A stretch of DNA of 64,000 nucleotides, taken from the NCBI RefSeq assembly GCF_000980895.1, contig NZ_LAZX01000094.1:248001-312000 (forward strand). Direction: 5' to 3'. The stretch is from Sphingomonas sp. Ag1. GTDB taxonomy: Bacteria; Pseudomonadota; Alphaproteobacteria; Sphingomonadales; Sphingomonadaceae. Position 1 is the stretch's first letter. Every line of letters starts with the position of its first letter. The translations under genes were made by a program, and so were the position numbers. Under the pieces are notes generated by a model. The model was not told the DNA's origin. It did no database searches and was given only the letters and a program-made list of their open reading frames with translations. This document shows, in pieces, positions 1-8,269 of this stretch.

Positions 1-370
1 AGGCGCTTTCCAGCAGAAGCTGCAGCAGCGGGCGGCCGGTGGCGAGCCCGAAGCCGAGCACGGCGGCGAAGATCGCATAGACGAACGTCGGCTTCATCTT
101 GATGAAGCGTTCGTCCTGGAACCAGATCGTCAGGCCGCCGAACACGATCACCAGCGCGCCGGAGATCAGCAGCATCGGCGGAATGTGGCGCGTCTTCCAC
201 CACGAAATGCCGAGCGCCACCGCCATGGCGATCATGAACGCGGCGGTCGCCGCGAGAATGCGTGCAATCGCGGGCCCGGGCGCAAGGAAATTGACCGCGA
301 AAAAGACGATCAACGGCCCGTAATCGAGCGCGAGCCGCAGGCCCGAGGTGTTTTTGGTTTCGGTACTCAC
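1..370 (-). CDS. ispZ: septation protein A (IspZ/YciB), 3' end cut off
   Basis: About 123 residues are visible, starting from a GTG at 370 that has a GGAG box 8-9 nt upstream. The translation opens STETKNTSGLRLALDYGPL and continues through three to four hydrophobic stretches, one carrying WWKTRHIPPMLL, another LTIWFQDERFIKMKPT, both typical of the inner-membrane IspZ/YciB family. That family is linked to cell-envelope and division homeostasis. The gene runs off the left edge of the window. It lies 74 bp downstream of ftsY on the same strand, an arrangement common in sphingomonads, so cotranscription with mtaB and ftsY is likely. Confidence 0.88.
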   Translation of the reverse strand, partial: MSTETKNTSGLRLALDYGPLIVFFAVNFLAPGPAIARILAATAAFMIAMAVALGISWWKTRHIPPMLLISGALVIVFGGLTIWFQDERFIKMKPTFVYAIFAAVLGFGLATGRPLLQLLLESA

Positions 371-444
371 CAGTTACTCCGCTGGTCGGGCCGCCCGTGA
401 ACGAGCGGCCGCGGCTCAACAATTGGTCTGACGCGAACGGTCGA

Positions 445-1377
445 TCAGCGTGCTTGATCCACGCCCGCGATGATCCGGCTGACTTCATGCGCGTCGAACG
501 GGCGCAGGTCGTTCATCGACTCGCCGACGCCAATTGCGTGGATCGGCAGGCCATAACGTTCAGCCGCCGCCACCAGAACGCCGCCGCGCGCGGTGCCGTC
601 CAACTTGGTCATCACCAGCCCGGTGACGCCCGCGACTTCTTTGAACACCTCGATCTGGCTCAGCGCATTCTGGCCCGTCGTGGCGTCGAGCACCAGCACC
701 ACGTCGTGCGGAGAGGCCGGGTTGATGCGGCCAAGGACGCGGCGGATTTTGGCCAGTTCGTCCATCAGCTCGCGCTTGTTCTGCAGTCGTCCCGCGGTGT
801 CGACGATCAGCACGTCGATGCCCGTCTCGGTGGCTTTCTTCACTGCGTCCCACACCACGCCGGCCGCGTCGCCGCCCTCCGGACCGGTCACGATCGGCAC
901 GCCGATCCGCTCCGCCCAGGTCGCGAGCTGGCCGATCGCCGCGGCGCGGAACGTGTCGCCTGCCGCGAGCATCACGCCATAATCCTGCTCCATGAACAGG
1001 TGCGCGAGCTTCGCGATGGTGGTGGTCTTTCCCGATCCGTTGACGCCGATCACCAGTACCACCTGCGGCCGCGGAAAAGCGTCGATCTCCAGTGGCTTGG
1101 CGACCTTTTCTAGAACCTTTTCGACCTCCTCGGCGACGACGAGGCGGATGCCCAGTTCCTCCATGTTCCGCTCATAGCTGCCCTCGGCAAGCCGGGCGCG
1201 GATGCGGGCGGCGGTTTCCGGGCCGAGATCCGACGCGATCAGCGCCTCTTCGATCTCGTCCAGCGTCGCATCGTCCAGCCGGGCCGTTCCCAGCCCGGCA
1301 AGGTTGCCGACCAGCCGGTCTGACGTACGGCGAAATCCGCCCAGGAGCTTGTCGTGCCAGGATCGGTTGTCGGTCAT
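445..1377 (-). CDS. ftsY: signal recognition particle receptor FtsY
   Basis: The 310-residue SRP-GTPase receptor docks ribosome-SRP complexes to the membrane for cotranslational targeting. An N domain (about residues 1-90) precedes the G domain, which shows the P-loop GVNGSGKTTTIAKLA, the G3 element DTAGRLQNK and the G4 element TKLDGTARGG. The long acidic A domain of E. coli FtsY is absent, as in many alphaproteobacteria, leaving a short N-terminus (MTDNRSWHDKLLGGF). The ATG at 1377 overlaps the mtaB stop codon by 4 nt (ATGA), suggesting translational coupling. Identification is secure from the motifs. Confidence 0.97.
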   Translation of the reverse strand: MTDNRSWHDKLLGGFRRTSDRLVGNLAGLGTARLDDATLDEIEEALIASDLGPETAARIRARLAEGSYERNMEELGIRLVVAEEVEKVLEKVAKPLEIDAFPRPQVVLVIGVNGSGKTTTIAKLAHLFMEQDYGVMLAAGDTFRAAAIGQLATWAERIGVPIVTGPEGGDAAGVVWDAVKKATETGIDVLIVDTAGRLQNKRELMDELAKIRRVLGRINPASPHDVVLVLDATTGQNALSQIEVFKEVAGVTGLVMTKLDGTARGGVLVAAAERYGLPIHAIGVGESMNDLRPFDAHEVSRIIAGVDQAR

Positions 1378-2549
1378 GCAGGAATTCCGATGAGATGATC
1401 GTCGGCGGCAGCAGTGATCCGCACGGTCGCGATATCACCGATGGTCGCCATCGGGTGGGGCAAGCGTACCTCGGCGAAGGCGGGCGTGTGGCCGCGATCG
1501 CCGGGTTTCTCGATAACAATCTGCTGGTCGCTGCCGACCAGCGTGGCGAGCCACCCGGCGCGGCGGGTCGCGGCAGCCTCACGCAGGCGTGCGGCACGCT
1601 CGCGGGCGACGCCCGGCGCCACCTGGGGCATGCGGGCTGCCGGGGTGCGATCGCGGGGTGAGAAAGGGAAGATATGCGCGTGAACGATGTCGCAATCGGC
1701 CAGCAGGCGCAGCGTATTGGCCGCGGCTTCCTCGCTCTCGGTCGGGAAACCGGCGATCAGGTCCGCGCCGATTGCGATCGCGCGCTTCGCCTTCAGCCGG
1801 GCCACCATCGCGACGGCTTGCGCTCGTGAATGACGGCGCTTCATCCGCTTCAAAGTCAGATCGTCACCGGCCTGGAGCGAAAGATGGAGGTGCGGCATCA
1901 CGCGCTCCTCGCTGGTCACCAGATCGAAGAGGTGATCGTCGATCTCGATCGTGTCGAGCGAGGAAAGGCGAAGGCGGGGCAACCGCGGCACACCCGTCAG
2001 GATCGCCTCCACCAGCGTGCCGAGGCCGTCGGCGTAGCTGGTAAGGTCGACCCCGGTCAGCACCACCTCGCGCGCGCCATCCTCGACCAGGGCGGCGACG
2101 CGCGCGACCACCTGGCCCACGGGCTCCGACCGGCTCGGGCCGCGACCGAGCGGGATGGCGCAGAAGGTGCAGGAATGATCACAGCCGTTCTGGACCCCTA
2201 CAAAGGCGCGGGCATGGCGGCGGGCGGGTCGGTGGTTGGGAAAGCCGCCCCACGTCGCGGGGAGCAGCTTGGTCGCGTTCGGTACGACGCGGTCCACTTC
2301 GGGCATCGCGGCGAAGGCGGCGGGATCCATGTCGGATGCACAGCCCGTCACCACGATCTCGGCGGCCGGGCGATCACGCCGCGCGCGCCGCACCGCGACG
2401 CGGGTCTGGCGAACGGCCTCGTTTGTCACGCCGCAGCCATTAATCACCACCATATCTCGCGAGCCGGCGAGCGCGCGGATCGTTTCGCTCTCGGCAAGGT
2501 TCAATCGACAGCCCAGGGTAATCACGTCGGGCGAACGGGAGGCGAGCAT
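1374..2549 (-). CDS. mtaB: tRNA t6A37 methylthiotransferase MtaB
   Basis: A radical-SAM methylthiotransferase of 391 residues. It opens with the N-terminal UPF0004-type domain (VITLGCRLNLAESE) and carries the radical SAM cluster motif CDHSCTFCAIPLGRG (CxxxCxxC). The C-terminal part resembles a TRAM RNA-binding domain. Members of this group convert t6A to ms2t6A at position 37 of ANN-decoding tRNAs. The open frame extends upstream to 2645, but the ATG at 2549 gives the family's usual start (MLASRSPDVITLGC). This ATG shares the palindrome CATG with the start of the divergent DUF924 gene. It is the first gene of an apparent mtaB-ftsY-ispZ unit. Confidence 0.93.
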   Translation of the reverse strand: MLASRSPDVITLGCRLNLAESETIRALAGSRDMVVINGCGVTNEAVRQTRVAVRRARRDRPAAEIVVTGCASDMDPAAFAAMPEVDRVVPNATKLLPATWGGFPNHRPARRHARAFVGVQNGCDHSCTFCAIPLGRGPSRSEPVGQVVARVAALVEDGAREVVLTGVDLTSYADGLGTLVEAILTGVPRLPRLRLSSLDTIEIDDHLFDLVTSEERVMPHLHLSLQAGDDLTLKRMKRRHSRAQAVAMVARLKAKRAIAIGADLIAGFPTESEEAAANTLRLLADCDIVHAHIFPFSPRDRTPAARMPQVAPGVARERAARLREAAATRRAGWLATLVGSDQQIVIEKPGDRGHTPAFAEVRLPHPMATIGDIATVRITAAADDHLIGIPA

Positions 2550-3135
2550 GGCTGGCGATCTAGGGATACATTCGCGGTTAGTCCACGATGAGGCGCGCGC
2601 GGTGCTCGACTTCTGGTTCGCGCTGCCGATGGAACGCCAGTTCAAGCGCGACCCGGAACTCGATGAGGAGATCAGAACGCGGTTCGGCGCGCTGCGTGAC
2701 CAGGTCTATGCCAGCGGCGCCGCCGGGTGGCGCGACGGGCCGGATGAGTTGCTCGCCGCGGTCATCCTTCTCGACCAGTTTTCCCGCAACATCTACCGCG
2801 ATTCGCCGCGTGCCTATGAGGCTGATGATCTGGCGGTGGAGCTGACGCTGCTGGCCATCTCCAACGGCTGGGAAGCCCGCTATGTCGAGGAAGAGCGCGC
2901 CTTTCTCTACATGCCGCTGATGCATGCCGAGGATCTGCTGCTGCAGCGCCTGTCAGTGGAGAAATTCACCGCGCTGGGCGGGCCGAACGTGCCATTCGCG
3001 ATCGGCCATCGCGACGTGGTGGAGCGTTTTGGCCGCTTTCCGACGCGCAATGCTGCGCTCGGCCGTGACAGCACGGCCGAGGAGCGCGAGTATCTGATGG
3101 CGCCCGACGACGGCACCGGACCACCAAAGGGCTGA
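2548..3135 (+). CDS. DUF924 family protein
   Basis: A 195-residue protein recognised as DUF924 by ARAVLDFWFALPMERQFKRD near the N-terminus, then LLAAVILLDQFSRNIYRDSPRAYEAD and YMPLMHAED, the family's conserved helices. The fold is predicted to be all-alpha and TPR-like. The biochemical role is not known to me and I do not assign one. The frame stays open upstream to 2236, but that stretch is antisense to mtaB. The ATG at 2548 is therefore preferred. It overlaps the mtaB start codon on the other strand, so both promoters must lie inside the opposing gene. Confidence 0.88.
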   Translation: MAGDLGIHSRLVHDEARAVLDFWFALPMERQFKRDPELDEEIRTRFGALRDQVYASGAAGWRDGPDELLAAVILLDQFSRNIYRDSPRAYEADDLAVELTLLAISNGWEARYVEEERAFLYMPLMHAEDLLLQRLSVEKFTALGGPNVPFAIGHRDVVERFGRFPTRNAALGRDSTAEEREYLMAPDDGTGPPKG

Positions 3136-3153
3136 AGGCGCGGCCGCCGGGCG

Positions 3154-3951
3154 TCAGCGGCCGGAGAACACCGGGTCACGTTTCTCCAGCAGCGCGGCCA
3201 CGCCCTCGCGATGGTCGTCGGTCGCATGGCTGACGGCCTGTGCGGTCGATGCCGAATCGAGTGCCTGATCGTAGCTGCTCGTCTGCCCCTGCCGCAGCAG
3301 CGACTTCGTCAGGCGCAGCGAATGGGGCGGGAGCGCAGCGATACGGTCCGCAAGCGCCAGCGCCTCATCCATCAGGCTGTCATGCGGCACGACCCGGCTG
3401 ACCAGGCCCCAGTCGGCTGCGGTCGCGGCATCGATGACGTCGCCGGTGAAGAACAGCTCGGCCGCCCGGCTCATCCCGATCGCGCGCGGCAGCAGCCATG
3501 ATCCGCCGTCGCCCGGTACCAGCCCGAGTTTCAGGAAGGTGACGCCAAATTTTGCCTTGTCCGACGCGATGCGGATGTCCGCCATGCATGCCACGTCGCA
3601 GCCAAGCCCGATCGCGGCGCCATTCACCGCGGCGATCACCGGCATGTCGAGCGAGAAGAGCGCACGGGCGATGCGATGGATGTTGCGCTGATAATGGCTG
3701 CGGATCGGCAGTCCGCCGCCGGAGAAGGGGCCCTCCGGATCGGCCATTTTCTTGATATCGCCGCCAGCCGAGAAGGCGCGGCCCTCGCCGGTCAGGATCA
3801 CGCAGCGGATCGAGAGGTCAGCGTTCAGCGCGTCGCAGGCGGCGCGAACCGCCTCGCCATCGCCGTCGGCGCCAAGCGCGTTCATCGCGTCTGGCCGGTT
3901 GAGGCGGAGGATCGCGATCGGGGCGCGGATCTCGGTGGTAACGACGGTCAT
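3154..3951 (-). CDS. enoyl-CoA hydratase/isomerase family protein
   Basis: A 265-residue crotonase-fold enzyme. The oxyanion-hole signatures are GRAFSAGGDIKKM and NGAAIGLGCDVACMADIRIAS, followed by FGVTFLKLGLVPGDGGSWLLPR, where a Gly-Asp replaces the second hydratase glutamate region. Exact chemistry (hydratase, isomerase or hydrolase) cannot be fixed from sequence. The start at 3951 (MTVVTTEIRAPIAIL) is preferred over the longer frame to 3996 because it begins just before the conserved first strand. It lies 19 bp after the larger acyl-CoA dehydrogenase gene on the same strand, consistent with a beta-oxidation-type operon. Confidence 0.92.
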   Translation of the reverse strand: MTVVTTEIRAPIAILRLNRPDAMNALGADGDGEAVRAACDALNADLSIRCVILTGEGRAFSAGGDIKKMADPEGPFSGGGLPIRSHYQRNIHRIARALFSLDMPVIAAVNGAAIGLGCDVACMADIRIASDKAKFGVTFLKLGLVPGDGGSWLLPRAIGMSRAAELFFTGDVIDAATAADWGLVSRVVPHDSLMDEALALADRIAALPPHSLRLTKSLLRQGQTSSYDQALDSASTAQAVSHATDDHREGVAALLEKRDPVFSGR

Positions 3952-3970
3952 GGTGTTCTCCGAATTGGTC

Positions 3971-5122
3971 TCAGCGCAGCCCGAGCCCGCGTGCAATGAT
4001 GCCGCGCAGGATCTCGCGTGTTCCGCCGCGCAGGGAAAAGCTGGGTGAATTCATCGTGATATGTGCCAGAACGGCGACGAAGTCTGATGTCGACGCAGCG
4101 TCCGGTTCGGCATCGACGAGGCTGCGCGCGATATCCGGCAGCTCCTGTTCGAACGTCGCCCCCAGATCCTTGACGATCGCTGCATGGGTGCCCGGGTTCT
4201 CGCCTGCCTCCAGCATCACGGCGACGCCCCGCGACAGGCGACGCAGCGTGATGAGATGCGCGCTGAGGCGGCCGAGGGCGAGCTGCGCCGCCTCGCCGGT
4301 CGCATCCTGAAGCACACCCACCAGTTCGATCAGCAATTGCATCGAGGACAGGAACCGCTCGGGCCCGCTGCGTTCGAACGCGAGCTCGCTCATGACCTGT
4401 TCCCAGCCGGCGCCTTCGGTACCGATCAGCGCGGTGGCGGGAAGGAAGGCATCCTCGAAATGCACCTCGTTGAAATGATGCTGCCCGGCAAGGTCGATGA
4501 TCGGACGGATCGTGATCCCTTCGGTGGTGCGCAGATCGACAAGGAGCTGGCTGGTGCCAGCCTGACGATCGGCCGGAGTGCCGCTCGTCCGGCAGAACAG
4601 GATCATGTAATCGGCGTCGTGCGCGCCCGTCGTCCACAGCTTCGTGCCGGTGACGCGCCACCCACCATCGGCTGGCACGGCGCGCGTACGGGTCGCGGCC
4701 AGGTCTGACCCGGAATCGGGCTCGCTCATGCCGATGCAGAACACCGTCTCGCCCGCAGCAATGCCCGGGAGGATGGCCTGCTTCTGCTCCTCCGTCCCGT
4801 ATTTGAGGAGGCTGGGGCCGCTCTGGCGGTCGGCGATCCAGTGTGCGGCAACCGGCGCCCCGGCAGCCAGCGTCTCCTCGACGACGACATAGCGTTCAAA
4901 GGCGCTGCGCTCGTGACCGCCATATTGCTTTGGCCAGGTCATGCCGAGCCAGCCGCGCTGGCCCAGCTTGCGGCTGAAATCGCGATCGAAGCCGTTCCAG
5001 CTGTCCGCACGCGCGAGCGGCGGGCGCGTGGCAAGCTCGTCAGCGAGGAACGCGCGTACCTCTTCTCGAAGCGCCTCGGCTGCCTCGTGGCGGGCGGGTG
5101 AGGGAAAGTGCAGGGTCGTCAT
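3971..5122 (-). CDS. acyl-CoA dehydrogenase, larger partner of a heteromeric pair
   Basis: A 383-residue acyl-CoA dehydrogenase with N-terminal helical, central beta and C-terminal helical domains. Visible family signatures are GQRGWLGMTWPKQYGG, FCIGMSEPDSGSDLAATRTRA (flavin and substrate contact) and the C-terminal GGTREILRGIIARGLGLR. The segment FERSGPERFL resembles the FadE/CaiA-type subfamily. Its ATG at 5122 overlaps the stop of the next dehydrogenase gene (ATGA), so the two are probably made together. Paired short and long dehydrogenases occur in heterotetrameric enzymes acting on bulky CoA esters such as sterol side chains. The substrate here is inferred only as some acyl-CoA. Confidence 0.93.
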   Translation of the reverse strand: MTTLHFPSPARHEAAEALREEVRAFLADELATRPPLARADSWNGFDRDFSRKLGQRGWLGMTWPKQYGGHERSAFERYVVVEETLAAGAPVAAHWIADRQSGPSLLKYGTEEQKQAILPGIAAGETVFCIGMSEPDSGSDLAATRTRAVPADGGWRVTGTKLWTTGAHDADYMILFCRTSGTPADRQAGTSQLLVDLRTTEGITIRPIIDLAGQHHFNEVHFEDAFLPATALIGTEGAGWEQVMSELAFERSGPERFLSSMQLLIELVGVLQDATGEAAQLALGRLSAHLITLRRLSRGVAVMLEAGENPGTHAAIVKDLGATFEQELPDIARSLVDAEPDAASTSDFVAVLAHITMNSPSFSLRGGTREILRGIIARGLGLR

Positions 5123-6084
5123 GCTGCCACCACCATCGGCCAATATCCGTCAGGTCCCGCGGCGAGCGCGCGCTTGCCCAGCACCAGCGTCCATTGTCGC
5201 TGCGTCCCATATTCATCCCGCCACGCCCAAAGGGCCGTGGTGTAGCGGTGCAGCACGTGTTCGCGGGTGAAGCCGATCGCCCCGTGCAACTGGTGCGCGA
5301 TCGCGCTGGCCTTGCTCGCTGCCTCGCCGATGCGCGTGCGGGCTACCGCGACCGCGAAGGTGATGTCGCCGCCAGCCACATACGCATCGACGGCCTGATC
5401 GGCGGCGGCAGATGCCGCGGCGACCTCGCCCGCCAGTTTCGCCAGTTCCTGCTGGATCGCCTGGAACTTGGCGAGGGGGCGGCCGAACTGGACGCGCGTG
5501 GTCACGTGATCAACGGTCAGCTGGAGGACGCGATCAAGCGCGCCCGCCATCTGCAGCGCGCGTGCGAGTGCGGCCCAGGCAAGCAGCGTCCCGGCGGGGA
5601 AAGGCGCTGACGGTCCCTCGGCCAGATCGAGCAGGTCGCGCGGTGCGCCAGCGATATTCTTGCCCTCTCGTGTCACGCGTGGCGAGGAGGCGCGGTGAAG
5701 CTGGCCCGCTTCGATCGCCACGACGGTCTGGACGAAACGGCCCCAGGGAACGGGGGTTTGCGGATCGGCCGCGAGGCCGATCGCCCCGTCGCCGAGCGGC
5801 AAGCCCGCCGCGGCGAGCGCGGCATTGGCGATCATCGTTTCGGCCAGCGGCAGCGCAAGGGCGTGCGTGCCGGTCAGTCGCACCAGCGCCAGTGCTTCCG
5901 CCGTGGGGACGCCGAAGCCGCCATGGTCCTCGGGCACGAGGGCGAGCGGCAGGCCGCTTTCCTCGATCGTCTCCCACGCGGCGGCGGGCCACTCGCCGCT
6001 CGTTGCCGCTTGCTCGATCGCCTCGGCATGGGTGGTAAACAGCCGCTCGGCGGTGTCGGCGAGCATCGTTCCGATCTCGCTCAT
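5119..6084 (-). CDS. acyl-CoA dehydrogenase, shorter partner of a heteromeric pair
   Basis: A 321-residue protein with the acyl-CoA dehydrogenase fold but a shortened central domain. The N-terminal helical domain (WETIEESGLPLALVPEDHGGFG) is followed by a compressed beta region. The C-terminal FAD-contacting helices have HQLHGAIGFTREHVLHRYT and TRVQFGRPLAKFQAIQ. Its length and composition fit the small subunits of alpha2beta2 dehydrogenases. The frame is open upstream to 6642, but the ATG at 6084 (MSEIGTMLADTAERL) is the first plausible start outside the divergent modA region. A 23-bp palindrome lies 65 bp upstream and may be the operator of this three-gene operon. Confidence 0.88.
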   Translation of the reverse strand: MSEIGTMLADTAERLFTTHAEAIEQAATSGEWPAAAWETIEESGLPLALVPEDHGGFGVPTAEALALVRLTGTHALALPLAETMIANAALAAAGLPLGDGAIGLAADPQTPVPWGRFVQTVVAIEAGQLHRASSPRVTREGKNIAGAPRDLLDLAEGPSAPFPAGTLLAWAALARALQMAGALDRVLQLTVDHVTTRVQFGRPLAKFQAIQQELAKLAGEVAAASAAADQAVDAYVAGGDITFAVAVARTRIGEAASKASAIAHQLHGAIGFTREHVLHRYTTALWAWRDEYGTQRQWTLVLGKRALAAGPDGYWPMVVAA

Positions 6085-6148
6085 GCGTGTCGCCTGTGCC
6101 GGTCCTGCATGTGCATGGCCGCTCCTCTCCGTTATCCTGATGTCGCTA

Positions 6149-6171
6149 GGACAAGCGGCCAGCGCTTGTCC
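6149..6171. promoter_or_regulatory. 23-bp perfect-arm palindrome, candidate TetR-type operator
   Basis: The arms GGACAAGCG and CGCTTGTCC are perfect 9-bp inverted repeats around a 5-nt centre (GCCAG). The element lies in the only gap between the divergent acyl-CoA dehydrogenase operon (start 6084) and modA (start 6236), about 65 bp from each. Size and geometry suit a TetR-family dimer site, often found at acyl-CoA metabolism genes. No regulator gene is adjacent, so the cognate protein is unknown. Confidence 0.5.
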
Positions 6172-6235
6172 ACCTGACAGTCCTGCTGGTCGGCGGCAAA
6201 CTCCGTGGTAAGAGCGCGCGGCCGGGGGGAATGCG

Positions 6236-6994
6236 ATGCGCCTGTGGTCATTGTTTTTCATGCTGTTCGCGTTGCTGGGGCGACCCGCGGCGGCGCAGGC
6301 GCGTGGGCCGCTGGTCCTCGCGGCGGCCAGCATGCAGGAGGCGCTGGGCGAGGCGGCGGACCGATGGGCTGCCAGTGGCCACCCGCGCCCGGTGCTGTCC
6401 TTCGCTGCATCCTCTGCGCTCGCACGGCAGATCGGCGCCGGCGCCCCAGCCGATCTGTTCGTATCCGCGGATGACCGCTGGATGGAGTGGCTCGCCGAAA
6501 AGGGGCGGCTGGTGCCCGGCACCCGCGCGGTCCTTGCCGGCAACCGGCTGGTCGTCGTTGCCGCGCCCGGACGCGGGCAGGAACTTGGCGGCATGCGGGG
6601 GCGCGCTCTCGGCACCTTGCTGGCGGCGGGCCCATTCGCCATGGGCGATCCAGCCGCAGTGCCCGCCGGCCGCTACGGCAAGACGGCCCTCGAGCGGCTG
6701 GGCGCGTGGCCGATGGTCGCGCGCCGCGTCGTTCGCGGGGAAAGCGTGCGCGCCGCACTGTCGCTGGTGGAGCGTGGCGCTGCGCCCTATGGCATCGTCT
6801 ATGCCACCGACGCCCGGATCGCGCCGCGGCTGCGCATCGTCGGCCGCTTTCCCCCCGGCAGTCATCCGCCGGTCCATTACCCGGTCGCGCGGCTTGTCAG
6901 CGCGAGGCACCCGGACGCCGAGGGCTTCCGCCGGTTCCTGCTGTCACCCGCCGGTCAGTCGATCCTGGTGCGGCACGGCTTCACCCGCCCATGA
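6236..6994 (+). CDS. modA: molybdate ABC transporter periplasmic binding protein
   Basis: A 252-residue protein with a clear signal peptide (MRLWSLFFMLFALLGRPAAAQA), followed by LVLAAASMQEALGEAADRW. The pattern SFAASSALARQIGAGAPADLFVSAD is characteristic of ModA, where the early serines bind the oxyanion. It also has APYGIVYATDARI and the C-terminal RFLLSPAGQSILVRHGF. The protein captures molybdate or tungstate in the periplasm and feeds ModBC. It is the first gene of modABC; its stop overlaps the modB start by 4 nt (ATGA). Confidence 0.96.
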   Translation: MRLWSLFFMLFALLGRPAAAQARGPLVLAAASMQEALGEAADRWAASGHPRPVLSFAASSALARQIGAGAPADLFVSADDRWMEWLAEKGRLVPGTRAVLAGNRLVVVAAPGRGQELGGMRGRALGTLLAAGPFAMGDPAAVPAGRYGKTALERLGAWPMVARRVVRGESVRAALSLVERGAAPYGIVYATDARIAPRLRIVGRFPPGSHPPVHYPVARLVSARHPDAEGFRRFLLSPAGQSILVRHGFTRP

Positions 6995-7677
6995 CGGAGG
7001 AGATCGCCACCGTCGTGCGCCTGTCGCTGCTGGTTGGCGGGGTGGCGACGCTTGGCATGCTGCCGATCGCCTTTGCGCTCGCCTGGCTTCTCGCCCGCAC
7101 CGACTTTCCGGGCAAGGTGCTCCTCGATGGGATCATTCATCTGCCGCTCGTGGTGCCGCCGGTGGTCACTGGCTGGGTTCTGCTGCTGGTTTTTGCTCCG
7201 GGCGGGCCGATCGGCGGGCCGCTGGAGCGATGGTTCGGGGTCAGCGTGATGTTCCGCTGGACCGGGGCGGCGATCGCTGCGGGTATTATGGCGCTGCCGC
7301 TGATGGTGCGCGCGATGCGGCTGTCGATAGAGGCAGTGGACCAGCGGCTCGAGCAAGCGGCGCGGACGCTGGGGGCAGGGCGGTGGCGCGCCTTTGCCAC
7401 CATCACGCTGCCGCTCGCGCTGCCCGGGATCCTCGCGGGCGTGGTGCTCGGCTTTGCGCGGTCGCTTGGGGAGTTCGGCGCGACGATCACCTTCGTCTCC
7501 AACGTGCCGGGCGAAACGCAGACGCTGCCGCTGGCGATCTATGCCGCGCTTCAGCAGCCGGGCGGCGAGGCGATCGTGTGGCGACTTGCGGCGATTTCGG
7601 TCGGCCTCAGCCTGGCGGCGCTGGTGGTGTCGGAGGCGGTGGCGCGGCGGCAGGGACGGCGGCTCCATGTCCTTTGA
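6991..7677 (+). CDS. modB: molybdate ABC transporter permease
   Basis: A 228-residue inner-membrane permease with about five hydrophobic segments. The cytoplasmic EAA loop that contacts the ATPase is EQAARTLGAGRWRAFATITLPLALPG (about residues 125-150). The motifs RSLGEFGATITFVSNVPGETQTLPLAIY and HLPLVVPPVVTGW are typical of ModB. The ATG at 6991 overlaps the modA stop, and the gene end overlaps modC by 11 bp, so modABC is a tightly coupled operon. Confidence 0.96.
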   Translation: MTEEIATVVRLSLLVGGVATLGMLPIAFALAWLLARTDFPGKVLLDGIIHLPLVVPPVVTGWVLLLVFAPGGPIGGPLERWFGVSVMFRWTGAAIAAGIMALPLMVRAMRLSIEAVDQRLEQAARTLGAGRWRAFATITLPLALPGILAGVVLGFARSLGEFGATITFVSNVPGETQTLPLAIYAALQQPGGEAIVWRLAAISVGLSLAALVVSEAVARRQGRRLHVL

Positions 7678-8269
7678 CATCGACCTGACCGTCCGGCGCG
7701 GTGAGCGGGTGATCGGCACCGCGTTCCGCTCCGACGCACGAAGCACCGTCCTCGTCGGTCCGTCGGGCGCGGGAAAGACCAGCGTACTGATGATGATCGC
7801 CGGGCTGCTCGCGCCGAGCGTCGGCCATGTCAGGGTCGGTGGCCGCACATTGTACGATGCGGCCGCGCGGATCGACGTGCCGCCGCATCGCCGCCGCGCC
7901 GGCGTGGTGTTTCAGGAGCCGCGGCTGTTTCCGCATCTCTCCGTGCGCCGGAACCTCCTCTACGGGGCGAGCGACGCGTTAGCGCTGCCCCGGATCGCCG
8001 CGACGCTGGAGGTCGAGCCGCTGCTGGAGCGCTGGCCGCGCAGCCTGTCAGGCGGCGAGGCGCGGCGCGTGGCGATTGGGCGTGCGCTGCTGAGTGCCCC
8101 GGATTTCCTGCTGCTCGACGAACCGCTCGCCTCGCTCGATCGTGCGCGGCGCGAGGAGGCGATGCAGGAGATCGAGCGGCTGCGCGATGATCTGCGCCTG
8201 CCGATGTTGATCGTAACGCACGACCCAGAGGAGGCCGAGCGCCTCGGTCAGCACATCATCCGGATGTAA
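7667..8269 (+). CDS. modC: molybdate ABC transporter ATPase, short form without Mop/TOBE domain
   Basis: A 200-residue ABC ATPase with Walker A GPSGAGKTS (residues 31-39), Q-loop VVFQEPRLFPHLSV, signature LSGGEARRVAIGRALL, Walker B FLLLDEPLASLD and H-loop LIVTHDPEEAERL. E. coli ModC is about 350 residues and carries a C-terminal Mop/TOBE molybdate-sensing domain. Here the protein stops right after the H-loop helix, so that domain is missing. The start (MSFDIDLTVRRGERV) lies inside the end of modB. Its 3' end overlaps by 14 bp the convergent protease gene on the minus strand. Confidence 0.93.
   Translation: MSFDIDLTVRRGERVIGTAFRSDARSTVLVGPSGAGKTSVLMMIAGLLAPSVGHVRVGGRTLYDAAARIDVPPHRRRAGVVFQEPRLFPHLSVRRNLLYGASDALALPRIAATLEVEPLLERWPRSLSGGEARRVAIGRALLSAPDFLLLDEPLASLDRARREEAMQEIERLRDDLRLPMLIVTHDPEEAERLGQHIIRM

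Noticed and set aside
6120..6145. ModE-type site upstream of modA
   Set aside because: Only a single CGTTAT-like half-site is present, without the matching inverted half.
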